A stretch of DNA of 64,000 bases from Dama dama (GCF_033118175.1 NC_083691.1:57812001-57876000); one strand, 5' to 3'. Shown: positions 1-12,740, counted from the stretch's first letter. Program-made: numbers and translations. The notes: generated by a model not told the origin, from the letters alone.

Positions 1-243
1 ACATGCCGTATCAAGCCAGGGCGGGGAAGAGAGAAGGAAGGGGCTAAAAGCTGGGGGTGGGCTCTGCTGCCATATACGGTGATGGCTGAGGGTTCCAATT
101 CAAACTTGGGCCTCCAGGTCATCAGTAAAGGGGGAGGCAGAAGAAAGGAACACTCATTCTATAAGAGTTCATCAGGTGTGGTGTTATAACACTGACATAT
201 CCAAACACATCTTGATGGGTTCAGTTTCTGGGGCTGCAATGCT

Positions 244-1395
244 AGTTCAGTCAGTCAGTCAGTCAGTTCAGTTGCTCAGTCGTCTCTGACTCTTTGCGAC
301 CCCATGAATTGCAGCATACCAGGCCTCCCTGTCCATCACCAACTCCCGGAGTTTACTCAAACCCATGTCCATTGAGTCGGTGATGCCATCCAACCATCTC
401 ATCCTCTGTCATCCCCTTCTCCTCCTGCCCCCAACCCCTCCCAGCATCAGGGTCTTTTCCAATGAGTCAACTCTTTGCATGAGGGGGCCAAAGTATTGGA
501 GTTTCAGCTTCAACATCAGTCCTTCCAATGAACACCCAGGACTGATCTTCTTTAGGATGGACTAGTTGGATCTCCTTGCAGTCCAAGGGACTCCCAAGAG
601 TCTTCTCCAACACCACAGTTCAAAAGCATCAATTTTTCAGTGCTCAGCTTTCTTCACAGTCCAACTTTCACATCCATACATGACCACTGGAAAAACCATA
701 GCCTTGACTAGATGGACCTTTGTTGGGAAAGTAATGTCTCTGCTTTCTAATATGCTATCTAGGTTGGTCATAACTTTCCTTCCAAGGAGTAAGTGTCTTT
801 TAATTTCATGGCTGCAATCACCATCTGCAGTGATTTTGGAGCCCAAAAAAATAAAGTCTGCCACTGTTTCCACTGTTTCCCCATCTATTTGCCATGAAGT
901 GATGGGACCAGATGCCATGATCTTAGTTTTCTGAATGTTGAGCTTCAAGCCAACTTTTTCACTCTCCTCTTTCACTTTCATCAAGAGGCTTTTTAGTTCC
1001 TCTTCACTTTCTTCCATAAGGGTGGTGTGATCTGCATATCTGAGGTTATTGACATTTCTCCCGGCGATCTTGATTCCAGCTTGTGCTTCTTCCAGCCCAG
1101 CGTTTCTCATGATGTACTCTGCATATAAGTTAAATAAGCAGGGTGACAATATACAGCCTTGACGTACTTCTTTTCCTATTTGGAACCAGTCTATTGTTCC
1201 ATGTCCAATTCTAACTGTTGCCTCCTGACCTGCATACAGGTTTCTCAAGAGGCAGGTCAGGTGGTCTGGTATTCCCATCTCTTTCAGAAATTTTCCACAG
1301 TTTATTGTGATCCATACAGTTGAAGGCTTTGGCATAGTCAATAAAGCAGAAAGAGACGTTTTTCTGGAACTCTCTTGCTTTTTCGATGAGCAGGC
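244..1395 (-). mobile_element. BovB LINE, 3' part with RT remnant
   Basis: Antisense BovB from its 3' end (CAGTTCAGTTGCTCAGTCG) into the reverse transcriptase domain. The minus frame 1341-637 is open for 234 codons and includes VRQGCILSPCLFNLYAEYIM and the RT catalytic box as YADH instead of YADD. A frame change near 1330 and 5' truncation make it inactive. Confidence 0.9.
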
Positions 1396-1658
1396 TTATT
1401 TCAAGCTCAGTGCAATGCAAACCTGGTTCCTTACCTCCTCTAAGCTGCTTCTCCTCTGTATGGGGGATTCTTATTCCCAGCCAGGTGACAGAAACTGAAG
1501 TCACCTTGGCCTAAATGCCAGCCCTCCCTCAGGCCAATCCTAATGCCAACCCTCAGGCCTCCAGCCTCACAGGGTGTCTGGAATATGGCCAGCACCAACT
1601 CCATGCTGTCTCAATGTGAGAAGCCGCTGACAGTCAGGGATAAAACACAGGATCCCCA
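1396..1658. other. No feature recognised
   Basis: Low-complexity-free sequence between BovB and a CHR SINE; no gene signal seen. Confidence 0.4.
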
Positions 1659-1822
1659 GCGTTTCCCTGGTGGTCCAGTGGCTCCCAATTAAGGGGCCTG
1701 GGTTCATCCCTGGTCAGGGAACTCGATCCCACATGCCACAACCAAGAATTCAAAAGATCCCATGTGCTACAACTAAGACCTGGCAGAGCCAAATCAATAA
1801 ATATTAAAAAACAAACAAACAC
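1659..1822 (+). mobile_element. CHR SINE
   Basis: Begins TTTCCCTGGTGGTCCAGTGG and ends in an A-rich tail at 1803-1822. Confidence 0.85.
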
Positions 1823-3879
1823 AGGACTTCTGTCCTCAGGAGCTTCCAATTTAGTGACAGAAAATAAACAAGAAGTAATCAACATGTGATTATAAACTGT
1901 GAGGAGTGCTGGCAGGGGAACAGGCAGGGAGAGAAGAAAGTGATTGGGGCTGGGGGGCTCACTGCGAGGAGAGACCAGGGGCATCATGTCCCCATGAAGA
2001 GGAGCCAGGATGTGAAGAGAGAGCGTGGGGTGGGCATTTTAGGAAGATGAAACTGCATGTCTAGTTTCTTACCGAGACTGGAAAGGTCTCCAGGAGTGAA
2101 GGGAACAGAAAGCCAGACAGTGTGGGAGGGTGGGAGAGGTGGATGGGCCGGATCCCACAGGGTCCCCAGGGGTAAAGCAAGGAAGTGACAGGTGTATTTA
2201 TTTTTCAGATCACCTGGCACTGTATGGAAAAGAGACAGTGGAAGTGCTCAGTGAGGTCAGGGAAGGGCTCTGTGACAGTCCAGGGGAGGCGGGACAGTGG
2301 CTTGGAAGGGGGTCAGAAAGGGCACAGAAGGAAGACGGAGGATGTGGGATCTACAGCAGGGATGCCTGTAGAACCTGCCACAAAAGTGGTGAGAGATAGA
2401 AGTCAAGGGCGACTTTTAGAGTTCTGGCTTGAGCAACTTCAAGGGGTGGGAATTTTTGTGGAAATGGCAAAGAACTGGGAAGATGAAGCTCAGGGGAGAA
2501 AATCAAGGGTTTCAATCTTTACATATTAGGTTTGAGATATCTGTGAACTACTCAAGCAGGAGTAGCTGGTACCTAGAGTGGATGGGAGGGGCTGGGGTGG
2601 AGAAAGGAGCACGTGTGTGACCAGCAGGAAGGCACCCACACTAGGGGTCGGCAGAGCCCCCCCAGGAGACGCCTGCAGAAGAGAGCGAGCAGGGGCTGTC
2701 AGGGAGGTGAGAATGAGAGGGTGTGTTGTCATCAAAGACAAGAGAGGAGGCAGACAACTTCAGAAGGAGGAAGTGGTCGGCTGTGTCAAACACTGCTAGA
2801 AAGCGGAGGAAGATAAGGAGCAAGGTGACCATCGAATGAGGCCCACGAGGAGGTCACAGACAAGCTGGGGGTGGGGGTGAAAACATGATGGGGGCGATCA
2901 GGAGGTGAGGACTGATCAGAAGCCAAGGACCGGGGTCCACCCCCTCCAGTCCCAGCTCTGCACCATCCCCGGGCCCCTCGGCATGCTGGGCTGAGGTGCT
3001 GTTGGTCAAGCCAGGTGCCAGTGACCAGCCTCCTCTGTGTATTTCTGAATCTCCTGCCATCCCCCTGACTGTCAACTTCTCAAGGGCGAGGACTGGTCCA
3101 CTCGCCTCTATCACCACCAGGTTGTGCAACTGGTGGGGGCCGGGCTCATAACTGCTCCAAGACCTTCTGATCAATGAAGGAGTCAATGCTGCTCATCTTC
3201 AGTCCCTCGATCACATCAAGCGACACTGTGGGAAATGGGGTCTGCCTCTCCCTCTCCTCTCAGCGGGTCTTGTATGTGTTTGGTGTGTGTGTTTGGTGGG
3301 GTTCTGGGATGTGGCCAGGGGGTGGTTCCTGCTTAGAGCAAACTCCAAGAAGAGACTCCTGCACCCATCAGCTCTGTTCCATCTCCTAGAACTTTCACGT
3401 CCTTCCCAAGATGCAAGGAACCAGAGCTGGATAGCCAAGGAGGGCTTCTGCTCACAGGGTGTGTGGCTCAGGGTTAGAAGGGGAAGGCAAATTGGCTCCT
3501 GCCCCCAGAGCCCTGCCAGAGATGGGCTTTGATCTTTTATGCCCCCTCCCCCTTCTGGGGGTCCCAGCCCACTGTCCCCCTCCCCTGGGCCCAGCAGATG
3601 CGCAGTCTGCTGACCCGACCACAGCCCAGGGGCAGGCAGCCCCTTCCTGCCTCCCTCAATGTGAGCGGCTTCCTGTTTGCCCACAGAGGAAGCTGCTGCG
3701 TGCAGGTGGGGAGGCGGCGTCTCACAGACCGAGCGCAGGTTGGGGAGTGGAGCTCACCTTCCAGGAAAGGAGCTCTGGGGCTTTCAGCACATAGCCCACC
3801 CTCCTGAGAGGCAGAACGTGAGAAGACAGAGGAAATGGACACCGGATTTCTGACAACCTTTCACAGCGGGCCCCTAGGT
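1823..3879. other. Unannotated G-rich single-copy-looking DNA
   Basis: No recognisable exon, RNA gene or young repeat. Several open frames over 70 codons occur on both strands, but they overlap each other and resemble nothing I know. Part of 1840-2420 has the feel of an old degenerate repeat. Confidence 0.4.
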
Positions 3880-4070
3880 GCTGACGTTCATCAGGCCTTT
3901 TACAACCAGTAACTCCAAACTTTAGAGTCTAGGGTGGGGGTGGGGTGTCATGAGCCCCATGCCACAGAACAGATGAGGAGACCAAGGGCCAGAGTAGCCA
4001 CTCCGGCTGAAATTGAGCCCAGGACTGCCAAACCAAATTCACTTTCTGCTATACCCTACTGCCATTCACA
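3880..4070 (+). repeat. MIR-like relic
   Basis: Weak match: AGATGAGGAGACCAAGGGCC followed by GAGCCCAGGACTG fits the MIR core and end. Confidence 0.4.
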
Positions 4071-4149
4071 CACCACTCATATGAAGGACCGAGGCTTCTT
4101 TCCAAGCAAACCCAGGGCCACGGACAGCCCAGTTTGAACTCATATTTTA

Positions 4150-4437
4150 AAAAAATAATTTTACTTGTTTGTTTTTGGCTGTGCTGGGTCTTCGCTGCTG
4201 CACGGGCTTTCTCTAGTTGCCATGAGCGGGGCTTACTTTCTAGTTGCAATGGGCAGGCTTCTCACTGCGGTGGCTTCTCTTGCTGCAGTGCGCAGGCTCT
4301 AGAGCGCAGGCTCAGTAGTCGTGGCTCACAGGCTTAGTTGCTCCACGGCAGGTGGGATCTTCCCGGATCAAAGATCAAACCCATGTCTCCTGCACTGGCA
4401 GGTGGATTCTTTACCACTGAGCCACCAGCAAAGCCAC
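4150..4437 (-). mobile_element. CHR-2 SINE, near full length
   Basis: Reads TTTTTGGCTGTGCTGGGTCTT through TTACCACTGAGCCACCAGC on the plus strand, the reverse of the SINE. Confidence 0.85.
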
Positions 4438-5376
4438 AAATTCATTTTTAACAATGCAGACCTTAGGGAAACTCTGATGCTGATGGAGCTCACTACCATC
4501 CTTCTGGGGGTATCTAGCTATCAGGCAGAGGGAGAGCTGAGGCCAGAGACACCTCATTTGGGCCACATGTCCCGGTTGTCTCTGTAGAGATTTTGTTCTT
4601 CAAGGAGCCCTGGGAGTGAGGCAGCCACATGCTCCTTCCTCCATAAAATGCCCTTTGCCCTCCTAGCCCTCAGGCCCTCACGAGCCTGGGCCCTCAGGGA
4701 GACAGACAGGAGGATGCCTGTCTTCCTAAACAATCCTCTGACAGATTAGATGATGACAGCCCCACCGGCCAAGCAGACTGCAGGTTCCCTAGGGATCAGA
4801 GCAGAGAGCTGGGAGGGAGGTCCAGGTGGAGGGCTTCTAGGGACCAAGTCCATGATGGGGTCTAGGGACGGGGTTCCCCGGGGTCCCTCCCTAACACCTG
4901 TGGTCTTAGACTGGGAGAGAGAGGTATCCCTGAGCAGGGCAATGAGGACAGGGGGCAGAGGCCAGCGATAACACCATCAAAAACTACACTACACACGTGG
5001 ACGCCAAGGCTGCCCTTGATTTCCTGGGGAAGGGCAGGAAGTGATTATTACAAAAATGAGTGACAAGCTTCTATCTCCTGGACTTGGTTGCCCAATCGAG
5101 TGTTGGGTACAATAACTTTGTGAGGTGTCCCTTCCCGGCCTGGGGACAGGTGTCCAGGCCACCAATTCCTGGAACTTTTCTTCCATGAGAGTCTGGCCCC
5201 AGCTGCTCTCTCCTAGTGCTGCCCCATGCTTTCAGATTAGCATTTTCCATGTAGCCACTTATCACAGGTCCATTTAGGTAGCCAGAAAGTAGGGTCCACA
5301 GGTATTCACCTCTGTCCTCGAGCCCCCTTGGTACCCAGATGATGCTTACAAACATCTGTCTAAATATATATGCCTT
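4438..5376. other. No gene or young repeat recognised
   Basis: Ordinary non-coding sequence. Short open frames are unconvincing. Confidence 0.4.
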
Positions 5377-5578
5377 AAGATAGACTCAGTGGTAAAGAAT
5401 CCACCTGCCAATGAAGGAGACACAGGTTCTATCCCTGATCTGGGAAGATCTCCTGGAGAAGGAAATAGCAACCCACTCCAGTATTCTTGCCTGGAAAATC
5501 CCATGAAAAGAGGAGCCTAGTAGACTACAGCCCCAAGGGGTCACAATGAGTCCAAAACAACTTAGCGACCGAACAACA
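5377..5578 (+). mobile_element. Bov-tA SINE
   Basis: CAGTGGTAAAGAATCCACCT through GACCGAACAACAAG. Confidence 0.85.
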
Positions 5579-5925
5579 AGATACTATAAAAGGAAAAATG
5601 CTCACAACTTCAACATCCATAATCAGGAAACAGATAAATTATGGGACAACCATAGAGCCATAGGGTGAACCCCAACACCTTTAACTATCTTGCTTTTGAA
5701 AAGCATTTCATGAAGTGGAAAGATTCTCACAGCATATTATTAAGTAAGGAACTTGATTATATATTTGGCACAGTCTCATTTTTCAAAAATGTATGTACCT
5801 AGGCAATGAAATACTAAAACACTGGTTGATAGTGGCAATCTCTGTGTGGTAACAATATACAGGATTTTAAGTTCTTTATGGCTTGTGTGTGTGTGTGTAC
5901 CTGCTGTTAAAAATAAATAGGGATG

Positions 5926-6058
5926 GACTTCCCTGGTGGTCCAGTGGTTAAGATTCTGTGCTTTTTTTAATGCAGGGGGAGAGGGTTTGATCCCTGGTCA
6001 GAGAGCTAAGATCCCACATGCTGAGTGGTAGGTTCAAATTAAAAAATAAAACAATACA
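5926..6058 (+). mobile_element. CHR SINE
   Basis: GGACTTCCCTGGTGGTCCAG with an A-rich tail; a T-run lies in the middle. The preceding 5579-5925 is old unclassified sequence with a short GT run at 5884-5899. Confidence 0.8.
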
Positions 6059-6500
6059 GTCAAAGCTATGGTATTTCCAGTAGTCATGTATGGAAGTAAG
6101 AGTTGAACCAAAAGAAGGCTGAGTGCTGATGCTTTAAAACTGTGGTGCTAGAGAAGACTCTTGAGAGTCCCTTGGATAGCAAGGCAATCAAACCTGTCAA
6201 TCCTAAAGGAAATCAACCCTGAATATTCATTGCAAGGACTGATGCTGAAGCTGAAGCTCCAATACTTTGGCCACCTGATGTGAAGAACTGACTCATTGGA
6301 AAAGACCCTGATGCTGGGAAAGATTGAAGGCAGGAGGGGAAGAGGGCGACAAGAGGATGAGATGGTTGGATGGCATCACCGACTCAATGAACATGAGTTC
6401 TAGCAAACCCTGGGAGATGGTAAAGGACAGGGAAGCCTGGCATGTTGCAGTCCGTGGGGTTGCAAAGTTGGACATGACTTAGCAATGGAACAAAAACAAA
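6059..6500 (+). mobile_element. BovB LINE 3' fragment
   Basis: Sense copy of the same 3' region as at 244-900 (GGACTGATGCTGAAGCTGAAGC; TTGGACATGACTTAGCAATGG). Confidence 0.85.
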
Positions 6501-6559
6501 AATAAATATGCATGATGTTTGTCATCAGCAAAAATAAATTGGTTGTATTAAATTACAGA

Positions 6560-7318
6560 GAAATATTTAATTTCTCTGCTCACTTTAAAGGTTGGGAGTT
6601 TCTTTGTCAACATTCCTTACCCGCTCTGGTTGCCAGTGAGGGACTTGTGTGGGATGGAGGTGAGCCTGAGAGGATCTGTATGGGGCCCCCTCACTGTTAC
6701 CACCTCTCAATTGGCTGCAGGGTGACTTCTCTGATGCTGGTGTAGGGACCTACCTGGGGCCCCAGAACTGATACAGAGTTTAAGATGAAGACATTTGAGA
6801 TCTAACAGATACAGTAAGAAACCGTCTCAGAGCTTAATTTATCAGACTAAAAGCAGCAACTTTTGAGAAATAAGGTTGCCATAAATTCCTTCTGCAGGGC
6901 AAACCTACTCCCAGAAAGAAGAACTGAATAAAATCTATCCCACCTCCCTTCTCCAGGAGAGATTTATGGCCCAGAAGGAGACTGAAAAAAACAGTCTTAC
7001 CTATAAAGACCAACACTATCCCTATTTTCTCATTTCATGTGTTCTAAAAATCCACTAGTCTTACGAAAAGAAACCTATTTGTTCTTCCCCTAGAAGCCTT
7101 TTTCTCCCTCGTCCCTTTCCCCTACTAATTTAGGTATATAAGCATTTAACCCTTTAACAAGTGAAAAGTGAAAGTCGCTCAGTCATGTCTGACTTTGCAG
7201 CCCTTTAACAAGCCACCTACTTAGATTGACTCCTATGTGCAGGCCAATAAAACTTTTTTTTTTATTGTTAATCATCTGTCAGTTTAATTCACAGGTACCA
7301 GTGACAACATCTTAGAGG
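6560..7318 (+). repeat. Possible solo LTR (family not named)
   Basis: Shows an LTR-like order: a long CT-rich U3-like part, TATA-like GTATATAAGC at 7134-7143, then a CCAATAAAACT poly(A) signal at 7240-7250 and a T-run. Both ends are uncertain. Confidence 0.35.
7150..7212 (-). mobile_element. 39-bp SINE 3'-end insertion with 12-bp duplication
   Basis: CCCTTTAACAAG occurs at 7150-7161 and 7201-7212. Between them lies only the last 39 bp of a Bov-tA SINE, antisense (TGAAAAGTGAAAGTCGCTCA...). Confidence 0.8.
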
Positions 7319-7530
7319 GTTGTTGTTGTTTAGTCGCTAAGTCGTGTCTGACTCTTCTGTGACCCTATGGACTATAGCCCACCAGGCTCCGCTATGCATG
7401 GGATTTTCCTGGCAAGAATACTGGAGTGGGTTGTCATTTCCTTCTCCATGATTTTCCTGACCCAGGGATCAAACTGGCATCTCCTGCTTGGCAGGCAGAT
7501 TCTTTACCACCGAGCCACCTGGAAAGCCCC
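7319..7530 (-). mobile_element. Bov-tA SINE
   Basis: Antisense copy from TGTTGTTGTTTAGTCGCTAAG to GAGCCACCTGGAAAGCCCC. Confidence 0.88.
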
Positions 7531-7568
7531 GTTAGAGGGTAAAGTTTTTCTTTCCCCCCTCTCCCACA

Positions 7569-7828
7569 TTGTTCCTGGGTCAGGAAGATCCGCTGGAGAA
7601 GGGATAGGCTACCCACTCACTCCAGTATTCTTAGGCTTCCCTTATGGCTCAGCTGGTAAAGAATCTGCCTGCAATGCAGGAGACCTGGGTTCGATCCCTG
7701 GGTTGGGAAGATCCCCTGGAAAAGAGGAAGGCAACCCACTCCAGTATTCTGGCCTGGAGAATTCCATGGACTATATAGTCCATGGGGTTGCAAAGAGTCA
7801 GACATGACTGAGCAACTTTCACTTTAGT
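7569..7828 (+). mobile_element. Bov-tA SINE pair: fragment then full copy
   Basis: A short piece (7569-7631) is followed directly by a complete sense copy (7632-7828) ending GACTGAGCAACTTTCAC. Confidence 0.85.
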
Positions 7829-8848
7829 TCACATCGTAAAGATTATCTCCTCCATGAATCCACCAATCTAAAGCTGTATTTGCCTAAGCAGGCATATGGT
7901 ATACATAATAAACATTTTTAATAGTTAAGAATGTACTTGAATATGCAGTAAAAAAGTCATGATTTCACAGATATTGTTGCTAAGGACCACACTAAAGTAA
8001 ATTATGCCTACTTCACATTGATTTTTCAAACTGCATGCACTCAGGAAAAAATGTTAAATGAAATAGTATAGGTGGAAAATTCTCATGTCAGAAATCATGA
8101 CAAACTATGTGGACGAGTAGACACTTTTTATACGTCTGAGTTCAACCTTTCAGGCAGTTACTCTTTCGGAGAAAGAACTGGGGTACTCCTTATAATACTA
8201 ACTGGCCTTCACCATCATTGATGAGCATAGAATTCAATTCAGGTGCACAACTGGCAGAAAACCAAGGCTCTTCTTGTGTTACCTAAAGGAACAGATATGC
8301 TCTGACATAGTGAAGAAGGGAGATAAAAGGAGCAAGGCATTTCCTAGGGCCCCCCGAAAGGTCAGTGATCCCCTGGAGGTGCCCACACTTAAGCCTGCCC
8401 AGAGCAACAAAGCCATGGGCTCCCCAGTGCCCTCTACATGCCAGCTGGAGATGATCATGTCTATCAACAGTTGCCCACAGGGACAGAGAGGGCAGCCTGT
8501 CTGGCTTGGCAACTTCCAGCTGGAATAGTGCTAGGGCCCGGAGCTCCTCCCCAGGGAGAGAGCCGGCACACCTGTGCTTCCTGAGGTCATTTCCCTCCTG
8601 TCTGCCTCAGCCGTTCCATGCATCCTTCAAGGATCCACGGAGAGACACCTGGAAGGTAGGGAGCCCTTGTTGGCCGTCCCCTGACCAGCTTTCCATGATG
8701 AGAAGATGCATCCCCGAGGCTGTGGAGCCAGCAGAGGGCAGAGTTCCAAAGGGCATCCATGCCTCCTTGTTGGTCCAGCCTCTCCATCTACATCTCCCTG
8801 CATGCCTGCCCAGGGCTTTGTTCTAGAGGGGCCTCTTCTGCCCTTGGG
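7829..8848. other. No feature recognised
   Basis: AT-rich then mixed sequence. The 8270-8850 part has overlapping short open frames on both strands without recognisable domains or splice structure. Confidence 0.4.
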
Positions 8849-9072
8849 GGCTTCCCTGGAAATTCAGATAGTAAAGAATCTGCCTGTAGTGTAGGAGACC
8901 TGAGTTCAATCCCTGCATTGGGAAGGTCTTCTGGAGGACGAAATGGCAATCCACTCCAGTATTCTTGCAGGTGAAATCCCATGGATTTCTCATGGACTTC
9001 CATGAGAAGCCTGGCAGGCTATAGTCCATGGGGTCACAGAGTCGGACACAACTTGCAACTAAACAATAACAA
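8849..9072 (+). mobile_element. Bov-tA SINE
   Basis: GGCTTCCCTGGAAATTCAGA onward, with a small internal duplication near 8985-9005. Confidence 0.85.
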
Positions 9073-9794
9073 TGGCACACGATGACCTACCCATTCTGAC
9101 ATGTTCACCTCCTACCCACTCACTGAAGGTCCAGGAACACTCCCCAGCCTGCAGTCCTAACTATCAACGAGAATACTCTAGGTAGGTGAGCAGGACTTCA
9201 GAATGATTAGGCGCCCAACAGCCTGTCCACATGCCCATGAGTGCACCTCCACACCCCTGTGGGCAGGCCTGTCCTCGGTCCTGTCAGTGACAACCCATCT
9301 GCCTGGTTTCCCCAGGTGAGCAGGCACCCTTCATGCCTCCGGCGCCCAGTCCTGCTGGTTCTCCCTGCCCGGCAGCCCCACCATTCCTCCCTTACCTGGA
9401 GAACCCCAGGGACCTCCCCTGCTTCCCAGGTTCACGTCCACAGTCCCAATTCTCCTTCAGGAGACCACCCCTGCTCTTGAAAATCCTTCCTGATTGACCC
9501 CTAGCCCACTGCTTCTCCCCATTGCCTTTAGGGAAAGCCCAACACAGGCATTTGAGATCCTCCCCCAACCTCTCCTGGGACCACACACGCCCACCCTGAG
9601 CCACACCTCCAGTCTATGGGGCTCCCCTGAACATTCTTGGAACTTTCACACGTTGGCATGTCCTCAAGCTGGGCTCCTGGTCAGCTCTACTTCCCTTCCC
9701 CATTCTCCTTTCCTACCAGCCAATCCTCTTCATCCGCCAAGGCTCACCCCCATCATGCCATTTCTCCCAAAAAACTTTCTAGACCAAGCCAATA
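9073..9794. other. No feature recognised
   Basis: C-rich sequence. The 9494-9823 open frame has no recognisable domain. Confidence 0.4.
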
Positions 9795-11039
9795 AGAATC
9801 AATGGTTATACTCGATGACATAAATCAAAGCAAGACCCTCTATGACCACCTCCTAGAGTAATGGAAATAAAAACAAAAGTAAACAAGTGGGACCTAGTTA
9901 AATTTAAAAGCCGATGCACAGCAAAGGAAACTATAAACAAGGTGAAAAGACAACCCTCAGAATGGGAGAAAATAACAGCAAATGAAGCAACTGACAAAGG
10001 ATGAATTTCCAAAATATACAAGCAGCCCACACAACTCAATACCAGAAAAACAAACAACCCAATCAAAAAGTGGGAAAAAGACCTAAACAGACATTTCTCC
10101 AAAGCAGACATACAGATGGCTAGCAAACACATGAAAAGATGCTCAGTGTTGCTAATCATTAGAGAAATGCAAATCAAAACTACAATGAGATATCACCTCA
10201 GAATGGCCATTATCAAAAAGTCTACAAACAATAAATGCTGGAGAGGGTGTGGAGAAAAGGGAACTCTCCTGCCCTGTTGGTAAGAATGTAAATTGATACA
10301 GCCTCTATGGAAGACAGTATGGAGATTCCTTAAAAAATTAGGAACAAAACCACCATATGACCCAGCAATCCCACTCCTAGGCATATACCCTGAGGAAACC
10401 AAAATTGAAAAAGACACATGTACCCCAGTGTTCACTGCAGCACTCTACAACAGCTAGAACATGGAAGCAAGCTAGATGTCCATCGATAGATGAATGGATA
10501 AAGAAGTTGTGGTACATATACACAGTGGAATATTACTTAGCCATGAAAAAGGAACACATTTGAGTCAGTTCTAATGAGGTAGATGAACCTAGAGCCCATT
10601 ATACAGAGTGAAGTCAGAAAGAGAAAGATAAATGTCATATACTAATGCATATATATGGAATCTAGAAAGATGGTACTGATGAATTTATTTACAAGGCAGC
10701 AATGGAGAAACAGACATAGAGAACAGATTATGGACATAGGGAGGGGGAGGAGAGGGTAAGATGTAACATGGAAAGAGAGTAACATGGAAACTTATATTTT
10801 CATATGTAAAACAGAGAGCCAAGGGGAATTTGCTGTATGTCTCAGGGAATTCAAACAGGGGCTCTGTATCAACCTAGATTGGTGGGATGGGGAGGGAGGT
10901 GGGAGGGATGTTCAGGAAGGAGGGGATATATGTATACCTATGGCTGATTCATGTTGAGGTATGACAGAAAACAACAAAATTCTGTAAAGCAATTATCCTT
11001 CAACTTAAAAATAAACTAATTAAAAAAAAGAGTCAATGG
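9795..11039 (+). mobile_element. L1 LINE, 5'-truncated, with target-site duplication
   Basis: ORF2 end and 3'UTR of a ruminant L1 (AAATGGGACCTAGTTAAA-type text through the A-rich tail at 11020-11030). Flanks AGAATCAATGG (9795-9805) and AGAGTCAATGG (11029-11039) form a near-perfect duplication. The reading frame is broken. Confidence 0.85.
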
Positions 11040-11704
11040 ATACGATAATTTCGTAATTCCAACCATGGGATGCAGTACAACAATCAGAAGCAATAAACCA
11101 AGTGTCCAGACACCAGCCAGATAAATCTTGAAAAACAGCATCGGGTTTCAAAGTAAGATCCAGATTTGTAGCACAACACAACGTCTGTAAGTTTAAATTA
11201 TATGCATATATAAATCAACACCATATATTTCTCTAAAACAGTCTGGATCCCAGGATAAACATATCATAAATATATCAGAGTAGCTGCTGTGCACAAAAGG
11301 AAGATGCTGAAGGGCAGTCAGTGATGAGGGATAAAGAGGAAATCATAATAAGATCCCTTATAATTCCCTCAGAATTCAAAAACAACAACATGAAGACAAA
11401 AATCCAAGTTAAACCAGAGGCCAAGGACATGAACAGAAAGAGAAAGACAAAGGGCTTAAAAAATACAGGAGACTCATAACGTCGCTCACAATAAAGAAAT
11501 ACCTATTAAAAATGACAACGTGATGCCCAAGTCTGCAGGACCATGCCAATGCAAACAAGCAATCCCAGAAGCAGTAAGTCAGACTGGGGCTTCAGTGTAG
11601 CTGCAGGCTGGCAGCATCAGTGTAAATCTAAACTACACAGAGCTTTTCAATCAGTAGTTACATGTTTATGGATTTCCCCTGCGGAAAGTCACAGAGTGAG
11701 TGAC
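11040..11704. other. AT-rich, probably old repeat; not classified
   Basis: Resembles decayed L1-type sequence in composition; no specific match I can name. Confidence 0.35.
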
Positions 11705-11954
11705 GATGTAGGTACATGCATGTGTGCTAAGTCACTTCAGTCGTGTGTCCAACTCTTTGTGACCCCATGGACTGTAGCCCACCAGGCTCCTCTGTCCATG
11801 GGATTCTCCAGGCAAGAATACTGGAGTGGGTTGCCATGCCCTCCTCCAGGGAATCTTCCTGATGCAGGGAGCAAACCTGCGTGTCTTGTGTCTCCTGCAC
11901 GGGCAGACGGGTTCTTTACCACTAGTGCCACCTAGGAAGCCTGATGTAGGTACA
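11705..11954 (-). mobile_element. Bov-tA SINE with 12-bp duplication
   Basis: GATGTAGGTACA occurs at 11705-11716 and 11943-11954, with an antisense SINE between. Confidence 0.92.
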
Positions 11955-12184
11955 AGTATCCAAATGCATACTTGTCTACCACAGCAAACTAACCAAAATA
12001 GGAAAAACAATTTAGAAGACCATAAAGGAATGACTAGAGAAATACAGTACAAACATATTTATTTTAAAAAGATGAAGTATATCTCTATGTCCTAAATCAG
12101 AATAAGTATATTAAGTTAAAAAAAAAAAAAAAGGTACACACCTGAGTTTTCTTATTTGTGTTAAAAAAAAACAAAAGTACAATC

Positions 12185-12740
12185 TAGGACTTCCGTGATG
12201 GTCCAGTGGTCAGGAATCTGCCAGCAAATTCATGGGACCCAGGTTCGATCCCTGGTCCAGGAAGATCCCACACGCTGCAACTAAGTCTGTGGGCCACCAC
12301 TGCTGCTGCTAAGCTGTTAAGTCACTTCAGTCGTGTCCCACTCTGTGTGACCCCATAGATGGCAGCCTACCAGGCTCCCCCATCCCTGGGATTCTCCAGG
12401 CAAGAACACTGGAGTGGGTTGCTATTTCCTTCTCCAATGCATGAAAGTGAAAAGTGAAAGTGAAGTTGCTCAGTCGTGTCCGACTCTTAGCGACCCCATG
12501 GACCAAAGCCTACCAGGCTTCTCCATCCATGGGATTTTCCAGGCAAGAGTACTGGAGTGGGGTTCCATTGCTTTCTCCGGTGTGCCCCCACTACTGAAGC
12601 TTGAATTCTGCAACAAGAGAAGCTACCGCAGTGAGAAGCCCATGCACCGCAACTAGAGAGTAGGCCCCACTCGCTGCAAATAGAGAAAAGCCCACAGCAG
12701 CAACCAAGACCCAGCGCAGCCAAAATTAAATAATAAAATT
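12185..12740 (+). mobile_element. CHR-2 SINE split by a Bov-A2 SINE
   Basis: The CHR-2 5' part is 12185-12298 and its 3' part resumes at 12583. The intervening 285 bp is a younger antisense element. Confidence 0.8.
12299..12582 (-). mobile_element. Bov-A2 dimeric SINE nested in CHR-2
   Basis: Starts CTGCTGCTGCTAAG and contains two monomer units joined by GTGAAAAGTGAAAGTG. Confidence 0.88.

Noticed and set aside
5377..5578. tRNA gene-like A/B box signals within SINEs here and in other copies
   Set aside because: These are tRNA-derived SINEs with diverged heads and no cloverleaf that I could fold.
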